Assembly: GCF_002939385.1 (NCBI RefSeq)
Contig: NZ_MULI01000043.1
Span: forward strand, 1 to 60,597
Source: Streptomyces sp. MH60
GTDB lineage: Bacteria > Actinomycetota > Actinomycetes > Streptomycetales > Streptomycetaceae
Direction of reading: 5' to 3'
Length of the DNA: 60,597 nucleotides
The notes under the pieces are model-generated. The model did not search any database. It was not told the DNA's origin and worked only from the letters and a program-made list of their open reading frames with translations. Below, one piece after another: positions 15,720 to 27,005 of this stretch. How positions within the stretch are numbered: position 1 is the stretch's first letter; every line of letters starts with the position of its first letter. Position numbers and translations under genes: made by a program.

Positions 15720-18179
15720 CTACGCGGTCTCCGCCGTCTCCACCCGCTCCAGCAGCGCCACCGGCGTGTCCGCGAAAAGATCCTCCACGCGCGCGTGCCC
15801 TGTGAATTCCCGTCCGGGCGCCAGCGTGTCGGTCCACCTGCCGGGCGGCAGCGGCAGCGTCGTGCCGCGCCAGCCTCCCGTCTCCGCCAGCCGCAGCGAC
15901 AGCCGGGTCACGGCCGTCAGGGCCCGGCCGGAGCGGACGAACGCCACGCAGTGGGCCGCCGCCGGGCCCTCGGCGGCGAGCGGCTCGTACGTTCCCGCGT
16001 CGCCGAAGGTGCCGGGCCGCCGCGCCCGCAGCGCCAGCGCCGCCCGGGTCACCGCCGCCTTCTCCCCGGCGCCTCCGGCCCAGCCCTCGTCCCCGGCGGC
16101 GGGGAAGTCCACCGCGCGGCGGTTGTCCGGGTCCACCAGTGCCAGGTACTCGTGCTCGGTGCCCTGGTAGAGGTCCGGTACGCCCGGCATCGTCAGATGC
16201 ACCAGGGCCGTGCCGAGGACGTTGGCCCGGACGTGCGGCGCGAGCGCGTCGCGGAGGGCGGCCACCCGTCCGCCCGGCGCGCCGCACGGCCCCGCCGCCA
16301 CGAACCGCGCCACCGCTTCCTCGTACGCGGGCTCCTGCTCCGTCCAGCTGGTGTGCGTCCCCGCCTCGCGCACGTGCTTGAGCAGCGCCTCCCGCACGCG
16401 CTCCCCGTCCGCCGGGCCCAGACCGAACACCGTCTGCCAGGCCGCCCACGCCAGCTGCCCGTCCGGCGTGCCCTCGCCCGTGCCGGTGAGGTCCGCGACC
16501 TCCGTCAGCACGTCCGCCCACCGCGCGGGGCATTGGGTGAGCACCGCCAGCGCGGCGCGCACGTCGGCGCTGCGCTTGGTGTCGTGGGTCGAGACGACCG
16601 TGCCCGTGGCGGGCCAGTCGCGCTGCACGCGCGCGCAGTAGGCGTGGAACTCCGCCGGCGACACGGCCGGACGGCCGGGGTCGCCGCCCACCTCGGTCGC
16701 CGACAGCAGCGGCACGTAGCGGTAGAACGCCGTGTCCTCGACGGACTTGGCGCGCAGCGCCGACGCGGTCTGCGCGAACCGCGTCCGGAACTCCACGTGC
16801 TCGGGCCCGTCCCCGTACCGCCCCAGCACCAGGTCCCGGACGACGTCCACCGCGCCGGCCTCCTCGGGCACCGCGAAGGCGAGCCGGGCCTCGGCCGCAG
16901 CCTCCTCGGTGACGACCGTCGCCGCGTCCACCGAGGTGTACGGCCGGTACACCTCCAGCCGCACCAGCAGCTCCCGCAGCGCCGTCCGCAGCGCCCAGGG
17001 CGCCCGGTCGCGCAGCGCCGGGTCGGGCGCGGCCGCGCACAGGCGGTGCGCCACCCGGGTCAGCCGGTCCAGCTCGGTGGCCAGCTCGTGCGTGAGCACC
17101 CGGTACGCCGCGCGCCGCACCGTCGCCGCCCAGTCCCCGCCCAGGTCCGCCCGCGGGGCCGCGAACCGGCGGTACCGGTCGAGCAGTTGCCGGTACCCGG
17201 CGGGGTCCGTGAACAGCCCGTCGACGTGCCGCAGGGCGTCGTAGCCGGTCGTGCCGGCGACGGGCCAGGCGGCGGGCAGCCGCTCCCCGTCCGCGAGGAT
17301 CTTCTCCACCACCGTCCACCGGCCGCCGCTCGCCCGGTGCAGCCGTTCCAGGTACGCGTCGGGGTCGGCGAGGCCGTCGGGATGGTCGACGCGCAGTCCG
17401 TCGACCACGCCCTCGTGCAGCAGCCGCAGGATCGTGCCGTGGGTGGCCTCGAACACCTCCGGGTCCTCCACCCGCACGCCGATCAGCTCCGAGATGCTGA
17501 AGAAGCGCCGGTAGTTCAGCTCGGTGCGGGCCAGCCGCCACCACACCGGGCGGTACCACTGCGCGTCCAGGAGCCGCGGCAGCGGCAGGTCCGCGGTGCC
17601 GTCCCGCAGCGGCAAGGCGTGCTCGTGGTAGCGCAGCACGTCGCCGTCGACCCGGAGGTCGGCCAGCACCTCGCCGAGCGGTGCGCCCAGCACCGGCAGC
17701 AGCAGCCGGCCGTCCTGCGCCTGCCAGTCGATGTCGAACCAGCGCGCGTAGGGCGACCGGGGCCCCTCGCGCAGTACCTCCCACAGGGCCCGGTTGTGGC
17801 GCGGCGACATCGCCATGTGGTTGGGCACGATGTCCACCACCAGGCCCAGACCGTGCTCCCGCGCGGTGCGCGACAGCGCCCGCAGCCCGTCCTCGCCGCC
17901 CAGTTCGGCGCGCACGCGCGCGTGGTCGACGACGTCGTAGCCGTGCGGCGAGCCCGGGACCGCCTCCAGGACGGGGGACAGGTGCAGGTGCGACACGCCG
18001 AGCGAGGCCAGGTACGGCACGGCCGCCGCCGCGGCCTTGAAGGGGAAGGACGGCTGCAGCTGGAGCCGGTAGGTGGCCGACGGAATGGAGGAGGGGGTGC
18101 TGGGGGAGGGGGAGGAGGGAGGGACGGCGGAGGCGGGAGAGGCCGGGGACGGCACCGGGTCGGGTCGCTCAGGTGTCAT
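15720..18179 (-). CDS. treY: Malto-oligosyltrehalose synthase (TreY)
   Basis: This is an 819-aa GH13 enzyme that isomerises the reducing-end alpha-1,4 bond of maltodextrins to the alpha,alpha-1,1 bond of trehalose. Seen: a low-complexity Pro/Ser N-terminal tail (1-33), then the family start SATYRLQLQPSF, LHLSPVLEA, DIVPNHMA, nucleophile motif GLRVDHPDGL, VVEKILADGE and STHDTKRSADVRA. The Ser/Pro extension is extra to the fold. It precedes treZ in the pathway and follows glgX on the same strand, after a hairpin. The end is only 28 bp from the convergent M14 peptidase. Confidence 0.94.
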   Translation of the reverse strand: MTPERPDPVPSPASPASAVPPSSPSPSTPSSIPSATYRLQLQPSFPFKAAAAAVPYLASLGVSHLHLSPVLEAVPGSPHGYDVVDHARVRAELGGEDGLRALSRTAREHGLGLVVDIVPNHMAMSPRHNRALWEVLREGPRSPYARWFDIDWQAQDGRLLLPVLGAPLGEVLADLRVDGDVLRYHEHALPLRDGTADLPLPRLLDAQWYRPVWWRLARTELNYRRFFSISELIGVRVEDPEVFEATHGTILRLLHEGVVDGLRVDHPDGLADPDAYLERLHRASGGRWTVVEKILADGERLPAAWPVAGTTGYDALRHVDGLFTDPAGYRQLLDRYRRFAAPRADLGGDWAATVRRAAYRVLTHELATELDRLTRVAHRLCAAAPDPALRDRAPWALRTALRELLVRLEVYRPYTSVDAATVVTEEAAAEARLAFAVPEEAGAVDVVRDLVLGRYGDGPEHVEFRTRFAQTASALRAKSVEDTAFYRYVPLLSATEVGGDPGRPAVSPAEFHAYCARVQRDWPATGTVVSTHDTKRSADVRAALAVLTQCPARWADVLTEVADLTGTGEGTPDGQLAWAAWQTVFGLGPADGERVREALLKHVREAGTHTSWTEQEPAYEEAVARFVAAGPCGAPGGRVAALRDALAPHVRANVLGTALVHLTMPGVPDLYQGTEHEYLALVDPDNRRAVDFPAAGDEGWAGGAGEKAAVTRAALALRARRPGTFGDAGTYEPLAAEGPAAAHCVAFVRSGRALTAVTRLSLRLAETGGWRGTTLPLPPGRWTDTLAPGREFTGHARVEDLFADTPVALLERVETAETA

Positions 18180-18222
18180 GGAAACCTACGTACCCGCCCC
18201 GCCGCCTTTCCTGTCACCGACC

Positions 18223-18240
18223 CCCTGCACGGGTGCAGGG
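18223..18240. terminator. Hairpin between glgX and treY
   Basis: Arms CCCTGCA and TGCAGGG flank a 4-nt CGGG loop, 8 bp beyond the glgX stop on the minus strand. There is no T-tract, as is common in Streptomyces terminators. It suggests that treY transcription is at least partly independent of glgX. Confidence 0.6.
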
Positions 18241-18247
18241 CAGCCGC

Positions 18248-20356
<2,109 letters not shown>

Positions 20357-20691
20357 GAACACGACTCTTTCAGGTGTGGGGCGCCGGTGCGGACGCCTTG
20401 GCTCCGAGTCCCCGGAAGTCTCCCCGAAAGTGAGGCGACCACCTAGCACGTACGTCCTCCTACCCACCCATGGGACGTTCCCCCCGCATGATTCCCAGGA
20501 ACGGTTGCGAAGCCACCGTTCCGGTACCCGCCCACGTCACCGGTATGAATCCCCTCACTCCTCGGTGTGAGTATGGGAGGAACACGCCTGCGGATCAAGG
20601 AGGTTGGCGAAACCGGCCCGTCCATCGGGCTGCACCGCGGACCGCTCCCGGAGTACCCTTCCTTGATCGTTGGGACGGGGTGTCCCCGGCA
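20357..20691. promoter_or_regulatory. Divergent glgX / HEPN-protein intergenic region with 25-bp inverted repeat
   Basis: No gene is evident in this 335 bp beyond in-frame 5' extensions of the neighbours. A perfect inverted repeat GGAACGGT (20498-20505) and ACCGTTCC (20515-20522), spaced by 9 bp, sits mid-region. A smaller CTCAC/GTGAG pair lies near 20554-20571. Both are operator-like. Promoters for both neighbours must be here, but no hexamer pair is convincing. Confidence 0.5.
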
Positions 20692-21969
20692 GTGTCCGGG
20701 GGAGCGGAAGGCGGTACTCGGGTGGGCTCGGGAGGGCTGGAGCTGCCTCCTGGTGACGACGGTCACCAGGGGAACTCCACGGACGTCCCGCCCGGTGCGG
20801 TGTCCCTGGCGCGGCCCATGAACGCGGGCGCGATCGGTCCGGAGCTGGACTGGGACGCCGCGGCCTGGCACGAGGTGCGCACGCGTGCGCAGCGGGCGGG
20901 CCGGGCCTACATCTGGCTGAATCTCGTCGAGCAGCGGCTGCGCGCCGTCGTCGCCGCCGTCCTGCGGCCGGTCTACGAACCGGTCCACGGCGACGACTGG
21001 GTGGTCGCCGCCGCCGGACCCGCGGGCCAGGAGTGGGTGCAGCGCGCCGTCGCGGTACGGGAGGTCAGCCGCCGCAAGGGCTATCTGCTCGACCCGGCCG
21101 ACGACAACGTCCTCAGCTTCCTCACCCTGCCCCAGCTGCGCGAGCTGATGGTGCAGCACTGGCCCTGCTTCGAGCCCTACGTGGACGAGCGCCGCGACGT
21201 CGAACTCGCCCTGGACGAGCTGGAGGTCACCCGCAACGTCGTCTCCCGCAACCGGGCCCTGTCCGAGGCGGTCCTGAACCAGGCCGAACGGGCCTCCGCA
21301 CGGCTGCTCGAAGTGCTCGGCGCGGGCAGCGACGTGCCGTCCGCGCGCCGGCTCCCGGTGGACGCCGTGGAGGACCTGGTCGGGGACCGCTACGCCGACG
21401 TGGTCGCCGTGCACTCGGACCGGGTGCGGCTGCTGCGCCAGTTCCCCGCCGAGGACCTGTTCGGCAGCGCCCGCCGCGTGGACGCCCTCGGTATCGGCCT
21501 CAACCTGCTGGTGCAGAACTTCTCCGGCCGCCGCCTGCTGCGGATGGCCGAGGCGGGCGGCCGGGTGCGGCTGCTCTTCCTGAACCCGGCCTCCAGCGCC
21601 ATCAAGCGCCGCGAGCGCGAACTGGGCATCAAGCGGGGCGAGCTGAGCCGCGCCGTGGAGATGAACATCCTGCACATGCGCCGCGTGCGGGCCCGGCTGC
21701 GGGACCCGGGCGCCTTCGAGATCCAGGTCTTCGACGAGACGCCCCGCTTCACGGCCTACCTCGTCGACGGGGACGGCGCCGACGGCGTCGCGGTCGTCCA
21801 GTCCTACCTGCGCCGCACGCGGGGCATGGAGGCACCGGTCCTCGTCCTGCGCAACGGGCGCAACGGCGGAAAGGTCGTGAAGTCGGACCGGCTGGAAGAA
21901 GGCGGACTCTTCCCCACCTACCGTGAGGAGTTCGAGCTGATGTGGGCGGATTCGCGCCCGGTGTCGTGA
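20692..21969 (+). CDS. SAV2148-type HEPN domain protein
   Basis: This is a protein of about 425 aa that I recognise as the Streptomyces SAV2148-type HEPN family; the core from WDAAAWHEVRTRAQRAGRAYIWLNLVEQ-like residues onward is highly conserved. HEPN domains often form RNases using an Rx4-6H motif. Here R150-ELMVQ-H156 fits that spacing. A C-terminal region (about 280-425) has Arg-rich helices (SSAIKRRERELGIKRGEL). The function is unknown. The frame extends to 20470. GTG at 20692 is used, but GTG at 20680 or at 20722 (GGAAGG 10 nt upstream) are alternatives. It appears monocistronic. Confidence 0.78.
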   Translation: MSGGAEGGTRVGSGGLELPPGDDGHQGNSTDVPPGAVSLARPMNAGAIGPELDWDAAAWHEVRTRAQRAGRAYIWLNLVEQRLRAVVAAVLRPVYEPVHGDDWVVAAAGPAGQEWVQRAVAVREVSRRKGYLLDPADDNVLSFLTLPQLRELMVQHWPCFEPYVDERRDVELALDELEVTRNVVSRNRALSEAVLNQAERASARLLEVLGAGSDVPSARRLPVDAVEDLVGDRYADVVAVHSDRVRLLRQFPAEDLFGSARRVDALGIGLNLLVQNFSGRRLLRMAEAGGRVRLLFLNPASSAIKRRERELGIKRGELSRAVEMNILHMRRVRARLRDPGAFEIQVFDETPRFTAYLVDGDGADGVAVVQSYLRRTRGMEAPVLVLRNGRNGGKVVKSDRLEEGGLFPTYREEFELMWADSRPVS

Positions 21970-22086
21970 ACATCGCCACCCCGGGGCCGGAGCGGGGATA
22001 AGCGGAATGCGATCCTCTGATTGTCAGTGGCCCGTGGGAAGGTGGAGACCACTGGGGGAAAGCACCACCAAGAAGGGGGACCGCCC

Positions 22087-22821
22087 ATGGGCTGGCACCG
22101 GGAGCTGCTGATCGGCTTCGACCTGGAGACGACGGGCACCGATCCGCACGAGGCGCGCATCGTCACGGGGGCCGTGATCGAGGTCAGGGACTCCGAGCCG
22201 CTCGGCCGGCGGGAGTGGCTGGCCGACCCCGGAGTGGAGATCCCGGCGGACGCGGTCGCGGTGCACGGCATCAGCAACGAACGCGCGGCCAACGAGGGCC
22301 GCCCCGCCGACCGGGTCGCGGACGCCATCGCCGACGTCCTCGCGGACCACTGGAAGGCCGGCGTCCCGGTCGTCGCCTACAACGCGGCCTTCGACCTCAC
22401 CCTGCTCTCCGCCGAGCTGCGGCGCCACGGACTGCCGTCCCTGCGCGAGCGCCTGGGCGGCCTGGACCCCGCCCCGGTCATCGACCCGTACACCATCGAC
22501 CGCTCCGTCGACCGCTACCGCCGGGGCAAGCGCAATCTGGAGGCGGTCTGCCGGGAGTACGGCGTCCCGCTCGACGCCGCCCACGACGCCGCGGCCGACG
22601 CCCTCGCCGCCGCCCGGCTGGCCTGTGCGATAGCCGGCCGCCACCCCAAGGTCGCGGCCCTCGGCCCGGCGGACCTGCACCGCCGCCAGATCGAGTGGTA
22701 CGCCGAGTGGGCGGCGGACTTCCAGGGCTTCCTGCGCCGCAAGGGCGATGCCACGGCCGTCGTCGACGGGGCCTGGCCGCTGCGCGAGTTGGCCGGGGAA
22801 CCGGCCGACGGGCGGGTCTGA
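22087..22821 (+). CDS. DnaQ-type (DEDDh) 3'-5' exonuclease
   Basis: This is a 244-aa exonuclease with all DEDDh residues in place: D12 and E14 (FDLETTG, Exo I), NAAFDLTLL (Exo II, D near residue 104), and HDAAADALAAAR (Exo III, His and Asp near 165-170). It removes 3' nucleotides from DNA or RNA and is a stand-alone relative of the Pol III proofreading subunit. The ATG at 22087 has GGGGGA 6 nt upstream, and the longer frame is not needed. Convergent with the following phosphotransferase gene, 40 bp away, with a GC-rich CCGGC/GCCGG hairpin between. Confidence 0.9.
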   Translation: MGWHRELLIGFDLETTGTDPHEARIVTGAVIEVRDSEPLGRREWLADPGVEIPADAVAVHGISNERAANEGRPADRVADAIADVLADHWKAGVPVVAYNAAFDLTLLSAELRRHGLPSLRERLGGLDPAPVIDPYTIDRSVDRYRRGKRNLEAVCREYGVPLDAAHDAAADALAAARLACAIAGRHPKVAALGPADLHRRQIEWYAEWAADFQGFLRRKGDATAVVDGAWPLRELAGEPADGRV

Positions 22822-22861
22822 CCCGGACCCGTCGAACGGCCGGCGGGCCGGACGGCGAGCG

Positions 22862-23728
22862 TCAGAAGGGGTACCAGCGCACCTCGGGGTCGCCGTCCCG
22901 CAGCGACGCCACCCTGCGTTCGAACTCGGCCAGTGCCTTGGGATTGCTCGGCGCGTGCTGGGCCACCCAGGCGCAGCTGGCGGTCTCCCGGGCCCCGCGC
23001 AGCACCGCGCAGCCGTCCCACTCGCGCACGTCCCAGCCGTAGGTCGCGGTGAAGGCGTCGTACGCCTCGGCGGGCAGCCCGTAGCGGTCCCGGCTCAGCG
23101 CCATCACCACGAGGTCGTGCTCGCGCAGGTCGGCGGAGAAGGTCTCCAGGTCGATCAGGACCGGTCCGTCCGGACCGACGTGCACGTTGCGGGGCAGCGC
23201 GTCCCCGTGGATGGGGCCCGGCGTCAGGTGCGGGGTCAGCGCGGCGGCGGCCGCGGCGAAGCCGTCCCGGCGCGCCCGCAGAAACGCGGCGTCCTCGGGA
23301 TCGATCACGTCGCCCGCGAGGCGCAGCCAGCGTTCCACACCGCCCAGCAGCTCGCGGGGCGGCAGCTCGAAGGAGGAGGGGAGAGGCAGTTCGTGGACGA
23401 GCCGGAGCAGCGCCGCCACGTCCCGGGGCTCGGTGGGCCGCACCGGTTCGGGCAGCCGGCGCCACACGGTCACCGGGTGCCCGTCGACGGACAGCGCCGT
23501 CGGCTCGGCCGCCCGCACCGCCGGCACGCCCGCCTCCTCCAGCCAGAGCGCGACGGCCAGTTCCCGGCGCGCCCGCCCGAGGAGTTCGGCGTCGCGGCCG
23601 ACCTTGACCGCCAGGCCCCCGGCGGCGAACACCGCGTTCTCGCCGAGCGCCAGCAGCCGCGCCGCCGACGCCGGGCCGGGCAGCACACCCGCCGCGGCCA
23701 GCACCTCCCGCGCCCGTGCCTCGTCCAT
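22862..23728 (-). CDS. APH-family phosphotransferase, intact catalytic motifs
   Basis: This is a 288-aa kinase-like protein of the aminoglycoside phosphotransferase superfamily. Seen: an ATP-lobe lysine region (GGLAVKVGRD), the Brenner motif PIHGDALPRNVHV with catalytic Asp, and metal-binding LIDLETF. The substrate is unknown; it may be a small-molecule or antibiotic kinase. The ATG at 23728 has GGAGG 10 nt upstream, and a longer in-frame extension to 23866 is rejected. It contrasts with the degenerate APH protein near 11 kb. Confidence 0.82.
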   Translation of the reverse strand: MDEARAREVLAAAGVLPGPASAARLLALGENAVFAAGGLAVKVGRDAELLGRARRELAVALWLEEAGVPAVRAAEPTALSVDGHPVTVWRRLPEPVRPTEPRDVAALLRLVHELPLPSSFELPPRELLGGVERWLRLAGDVIDPEDAAFLRARRDGFAAAAAALTPHLTPGPIHGDALPRNVHVGPDGPVLIDLETFSADLREHDLVVMALSRDRYGLPAEAYDAFTATYGWDVREWDGCAVLRGARETASCAWVAQHAPSNPKALAEFERRVASLRDGDPEVRWYPF

Positions 23729-23879
23729 CGTCCCGCGCCTCCGTGTCGTACAGGTTCCCGCCGTCCGTCGGCCAGTGTCCCATTCGCACAGGTGGGAGCA
23801 TGTCCCGGGCCCTTGACGGGACGCGGTCACTTCACGACCATGACCAGGCCCGTCCGAGCCGCGCAAAGGGGTTGATTAC

Positions 23880-24827
23880 GTGACATCGGTGACCGAGCCG
23901 AGAAGGCCGGCGCGCCGTGCGCCCGTCCGGGACGCCCCACGGGGCGCGCCGGACCACGGCGCCTGGTTCCTGGTACTGCCCGCGCTGATCCCCATCCTGG
24001 TCCTCAGCGTGGGGCCGCTGCTCTACGGCATCCTGCTGGCGTTCACCGACGCCCAGTCCGGCCGCACGGAGCCCACCCGGTGGATCGGCATCCTGAACTT
24101 CCAGGACCTGCTGCACGACACGCTGTTCTGGGAGTCGTTCCGGATCGGCCTGGTGTGGGCCGCCGGGGTGACCGTGCCGCAGTTCCTGCTCGCCCTCGGT
24201 CTCGCCCTGCTGCTCAACCAGAACCTCCGGATGCGCTGGCTGGCCCGGGCGCTGGCGATCATCCCCTGGGCGATGCCCGAGGTCGTCGTCGGCATCATGT
24301 GGCGGCTGGTCTACAACACGGACGCGGGCATCCTCAACGAGACCCTGCGCGACCTCGGTCTCGGCGGCGGCCACGACTGGCTCAGCGGCCTCGGCACCGC
24401 CCTGCCCGCCGTCATCGTCGTCGGCGTCTGGGCCGGCATGCCGCAGACCACGGTCGCCCTGCTCGCCGGACTGCAGAACACCCCGCGCGAGCTGCACGAG
24501 GCGGCCGCGGTGGACGGCGCGGGAGCCTGGCGCCGCTTCCGCACGGTCACCTGGCCCGCCCTCAGGCCCGTCGCGCTCGCCATCACCGCGCTCAACCTGA
24601 TCTGGAACTTCAACTCCTTCGCCCTGGTCTACGTGCTGACCAACGGCGGCCCCGGCGGACGCACCCGGCTGCCCATGCTCTTCGCCTACGAAGAGGCCTT
24701 CCGCTACGGCCAGTTCGGCTACGCGGCGGCGATGGGCTGCGTCATGGTCGCCGTGATCTCGATCCTGCTGGCCGTCTTCCTCGCCGGCCGGCTCCGCGGC
24801 GCAGCCCAGGGAGGTGACGAGGCGTGA
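23880..24827 (+). CDS. Carbohydrate ABC transporter permease (MalF-type)
   Basis: This is a 315-aa inner-membrane permease with six predicted segments and the cytoplasmic EAA loop ELHEAAAVDGAGAWRRF near 205, which docks to the ATPase. The GTG start at 23880 has AAGGGG about 9 nt upstream. It opens a three-gene unit; the next gene overlaps by 4 nt. Family knowledge: such CUT1 systems import oligosaccharides or polyols. Confidence 0.9.
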   Translation: MTSVTEPRRPARRAPVRDAPRGAPDHGAWFLVLPALIPILVLSVGPLLYGILLAFTDAQSGRTEPTRWIGILNFQDLLHDTLFWESFRIGLVWAAGVTVPQFLLALGLALLLNQNLRMRWLARALAIIPWAMPEVVVGIMWRLVYNTDAGILNETLRDLGLGGGHDWLSGLGTALPAVIVVGVWAGMPQTTVALLAGLQNTPRELHEAAAVDGAGAWRRFRTVTWPALRPVALAITALNLIWNFNSFALVYVLTNGGPGGRTRLPMLFAYEEAFRYGQFGYAAAMGCVMVAVISILLAVFLAGRLRGAAQGGDEA

Positions 24828-25657
24828 GGACCTCGACCGCGGCCCGCACGGGCCAGTACGCCGCACTGCTCGGCTACCTGGTCTTCCTGGCCTTCCCGTT
24901 CCTCTGGCTGATCTCCATCGCGTTCAAGCCGCCGCGCGAGCTGGCCAGCCTGCACCCCACCTGGATCCCGAAGGACCCCACCCTCGACAACTTCCGGCAG
25001 GCATTCGACGAGCAGCCGCTGCTGCACGCCGGGCTCAACTCCCTGCTCGCCGCGCTCGGCGCCGCCGTGGTCGCGGTGCTGATCGCGACGCCGATGGCGT
25101 ACGTCATGGCCCGCCGCCGCGGCCGGCTCACCAAGGCGGCCACCGGATGGGTCGTGGTCAGCCAGGCCTTCCCCTTCGTCCTGCTGATCATCCCGCTGTT
25201 CCTGGTCCTGAAGAACCTCGGCCTGATCAACTCCGTTCCCGGCCTGGTGATGGTGTACGTCGTGTGGTCGCTGCCGTTCGCGCTGTGGATGCTCGCCGGC
25301 TACGTCCGCGCCGTGCCGCGCGAGCTGGAGGAGGCGGCCGCGGTCGACGGCGCGGGGCGGCTGCGGACCCTGGTCTCGGTGACCGCGCCGCTGCTCGCGC
25401 CGGGGATCGTGGCGACGGCCCTGTTCGCGTTCATCACCGCGTGGAACGAGTTCTTCTTCGCGCTGGTCCTGCTGAAGACACCGGAGAAACAGACCCTGCC
25501 CGTGATCCTCACCCACTTCATCGGCGCCGAGGGCGTCGCCGACCTCGGACCGCTCGCCGCGGCCGCCTTCCTCGCGACCCTGCCCTCGCTGGTGGTCTTC
25601 GCGCTCATCCAGCGGCGGATCACGGGCGGCATGCTCGCCGGGGCGGTGAAGAGCTGA
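24824..25657 (+). CDS. Carbohydrate ABC transporter permease (MalG-type)
   Basis: This is a 277-aa permease with six membrane segments and the EAA motif ELEEAAAVDGAGRLRTL near 167-183. It overlaps the first permease by 4 nt (GTGA) and the binding-protein ATG by one base, indicating tight translational coupling. It pairs with the MalF-type subunit to form the translocation channel. Confidence 0.91.
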   Translation: MRTSTAARTGQYAALLGYLVFLAFPFLWLISIAFKPPRELASLHPTWIPKDPTLDNFRQAFDEQPLLHAGLNSLLAALGAAVVAVLIATPMAYVMARRRGRLTKAATGWVVVSQAFPFVLLIIPLFLVLKNLGLINSVPGLVMVYVVWSLPFALWMLAGYVRAVPRELEEAAAVDGAGRLRTLVSVTAPLLAPGIVATALFAFITAWNEFFFALVLLKTPEKQTLPVILTHFIGAEGVADLGPLAAAAFLATLPSLVVFALIQRRITGGMLAGAVKS

Positions 25658-26946
25658 TGCGGGCGCGTACGAGGACCGTGACCCTGTTCCTGTCCGTGAT
25701 CCTGCTGCTCGCGGGCTGCTCGGACGGCGGCGACGGGACGGACGACGGCCGGATCACCCTGCGCTTCCAGTCCCTGGCCTGGCAGGACGAGTCGGTGCAG
25801 GCCAACAAGGAACTGGTGCGGGAGTGGAACGCCGCCCACCCGGACGTGCGCGTCGAGTACGTCCAGGGCAGCTGGGACAGCGTCCACGACCAGTTGCTCA
25901 CCTCCTTCGAGGGCGGCGAGGCGCCCGACATCATCCACGACGCCTCCGACGACCTCGCCGACTTCGCCTACGGCGGCTACCTCGCCGACCTCACCGAACT
26001 GCTGCCCACCCGGCTGAAGTCGGACATACCGCGGCACAGCTGGGAGACGGTCACCTTCGGCGACGGCGTCTACGGCGTGCCCTTCCTCCAGGAGCCGCGG
26101 GTGCTGATCGCCAACACGACCCTGCTCAGGAAGTCCGGCGTCCGGATTCCCACGCCCGAACACCCCTGGACCTGGACGGAGTTCCGGCAGGTGACGAAGG
26201 AGCTGAGCGGCGACGGCACGTACGGGGTGGCCTGGCCGCTGAAGGAGCCCGTCTCCGCCACGCTCAACCTCTCCCTGTCCACCGGCGGCAAGCTGTTCCA
26301 CCGGGGCGCCGACGGCAGGGTGACCGTCCGTTTCGAGGACGGCGACCAGGTGGTCCCCCGCACCGTCCACGACCAGGTCGGCACCGACCGCAGCGCCTCG
26401 CCCACCACCCTGGGCAGCGGCGGCTCCGACACCCTGCCCGGCTTCTTCGCGGGCACGTACGCGATGGTGCCGCTCGGCTTCTCCTACCGCCAGCAGATCG
26501 AGCAGCAGGCACCCGAGGGCTTCGACTGGCAGGTGCTGCCCGCCCCGGCCGGTGCCGACGGGCTCGCCCAGGGGGTCAGCCCGCAGACCCTGTCCATCGC
26601 CGAGGACAGCCCGCACAAGGAGGAAGCCGCCGCGTTCGTCGACTTCCTCCTCCAGCCGGACAACATGGTGCGCCTCGCACTCGGCGACTGGATGCTGCCC
26701 ACCGGCGAGCAGGCCCTGAAGGATCCCGCCCTGCACACGGCCGAACACGGCTGGGCCACCGGCACCGCGCTCGCCGCCCGGCTGCGCTCGGCGCCCGCGC
26801 AGTCCGTGCGGGGCTACGCCGAGTGGAAGGACAAGGTGGCGACGCCGGCGTTCCAGGAGTACTACAGCGGGGCGATCGGCATGGACGAACTGCGCCACCG
26901 ACTGGAGGAGGACGGCAACCTCGTACTCGCCCGCTACCAGCGCTGA
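25657..26946 (+). CDS. Carbohydrate ABC transporter solute-binding lipoprotein
   Basis: This is a 429-aa exported lipoprotein. The short signal ends in LLAGC with Cys20, followed by an extracellular-solute-binding family 1 fold (DIIHDASDDLADFAYGGYLADLTELL, YGVPFLQEPRVLIANTTLL). It starts within the permease stop codon. No ATPase gene is present; in Streptomyces the shared ATPase MsiK energises many such importers, so it is the likely partner. Having the binding protein last rather than first is less usual. No regulator is adjacent and the sugar cannot be predicted. Confidence 0.9.
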   Translation: MRARTRTVTLFLSVILLLAGCSDGGDGTDDGRITLRFQSLAWQDESVQANKELVREWNAAHPDVRVEYVQGSWDSVHDQLLTSFEGGEAPDIIHDASDDLADFAYGGYLADLTELLPTRLKSDIPRHSWETVTFGDGVYGVPFLQEPRVLIANTTLLRKSGVRIPTPEHPWTWTEFRQVTKELSGDGTYGVAWPLKEPVSATLNLSLSTGGKLFHRGADGRVTVRFEDGDQVVPRTVHDQVGTDRSASPTTLGSGGSDTLPGFFAGTYAMVPLGFSYRQQIEQQAPEGFDWQVLPAPAGADGLAQGVSPQTLSIAEDSPHKEEAAAFVDFLLQPDNMVRLALGDWMLPTGEQALKDPALHTAEHGWATGTALAARLRSAPAQSVRGYAEWKDKVATPAFQEYYSGAIGMDELRHRLEEDGNLVLARYQR

Positions 26947-26960
26947 CGGCCGCCCGCGCG

Positions 26961-26998
26961 AAAACCCGTTGCCCGGCGGGCCCGCGCCCGCCTAACGT
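26961..26998 (+). promoter_or_regulatory. Promoter of lrm leader, WblC/WhiB7-like architecture
   Basis: AAAA (26961-26964) lies 4 bp upstream of a -35-like TTGCCC (26969-26974). An 18-bp GC-only spacer leads to the -10-like TAACGT (26993-26998). The next start codon, GTG at 27006, is 7 bp downstream, so the transcript is predicted leaderless. A short A/T run just upstream of -35 is the known signature of WhiB7 (WblC)-activated antibiotic-response promoters. Confidence 0.6.
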
Positions 26999-27005
26999 CC
27001 CCTCC

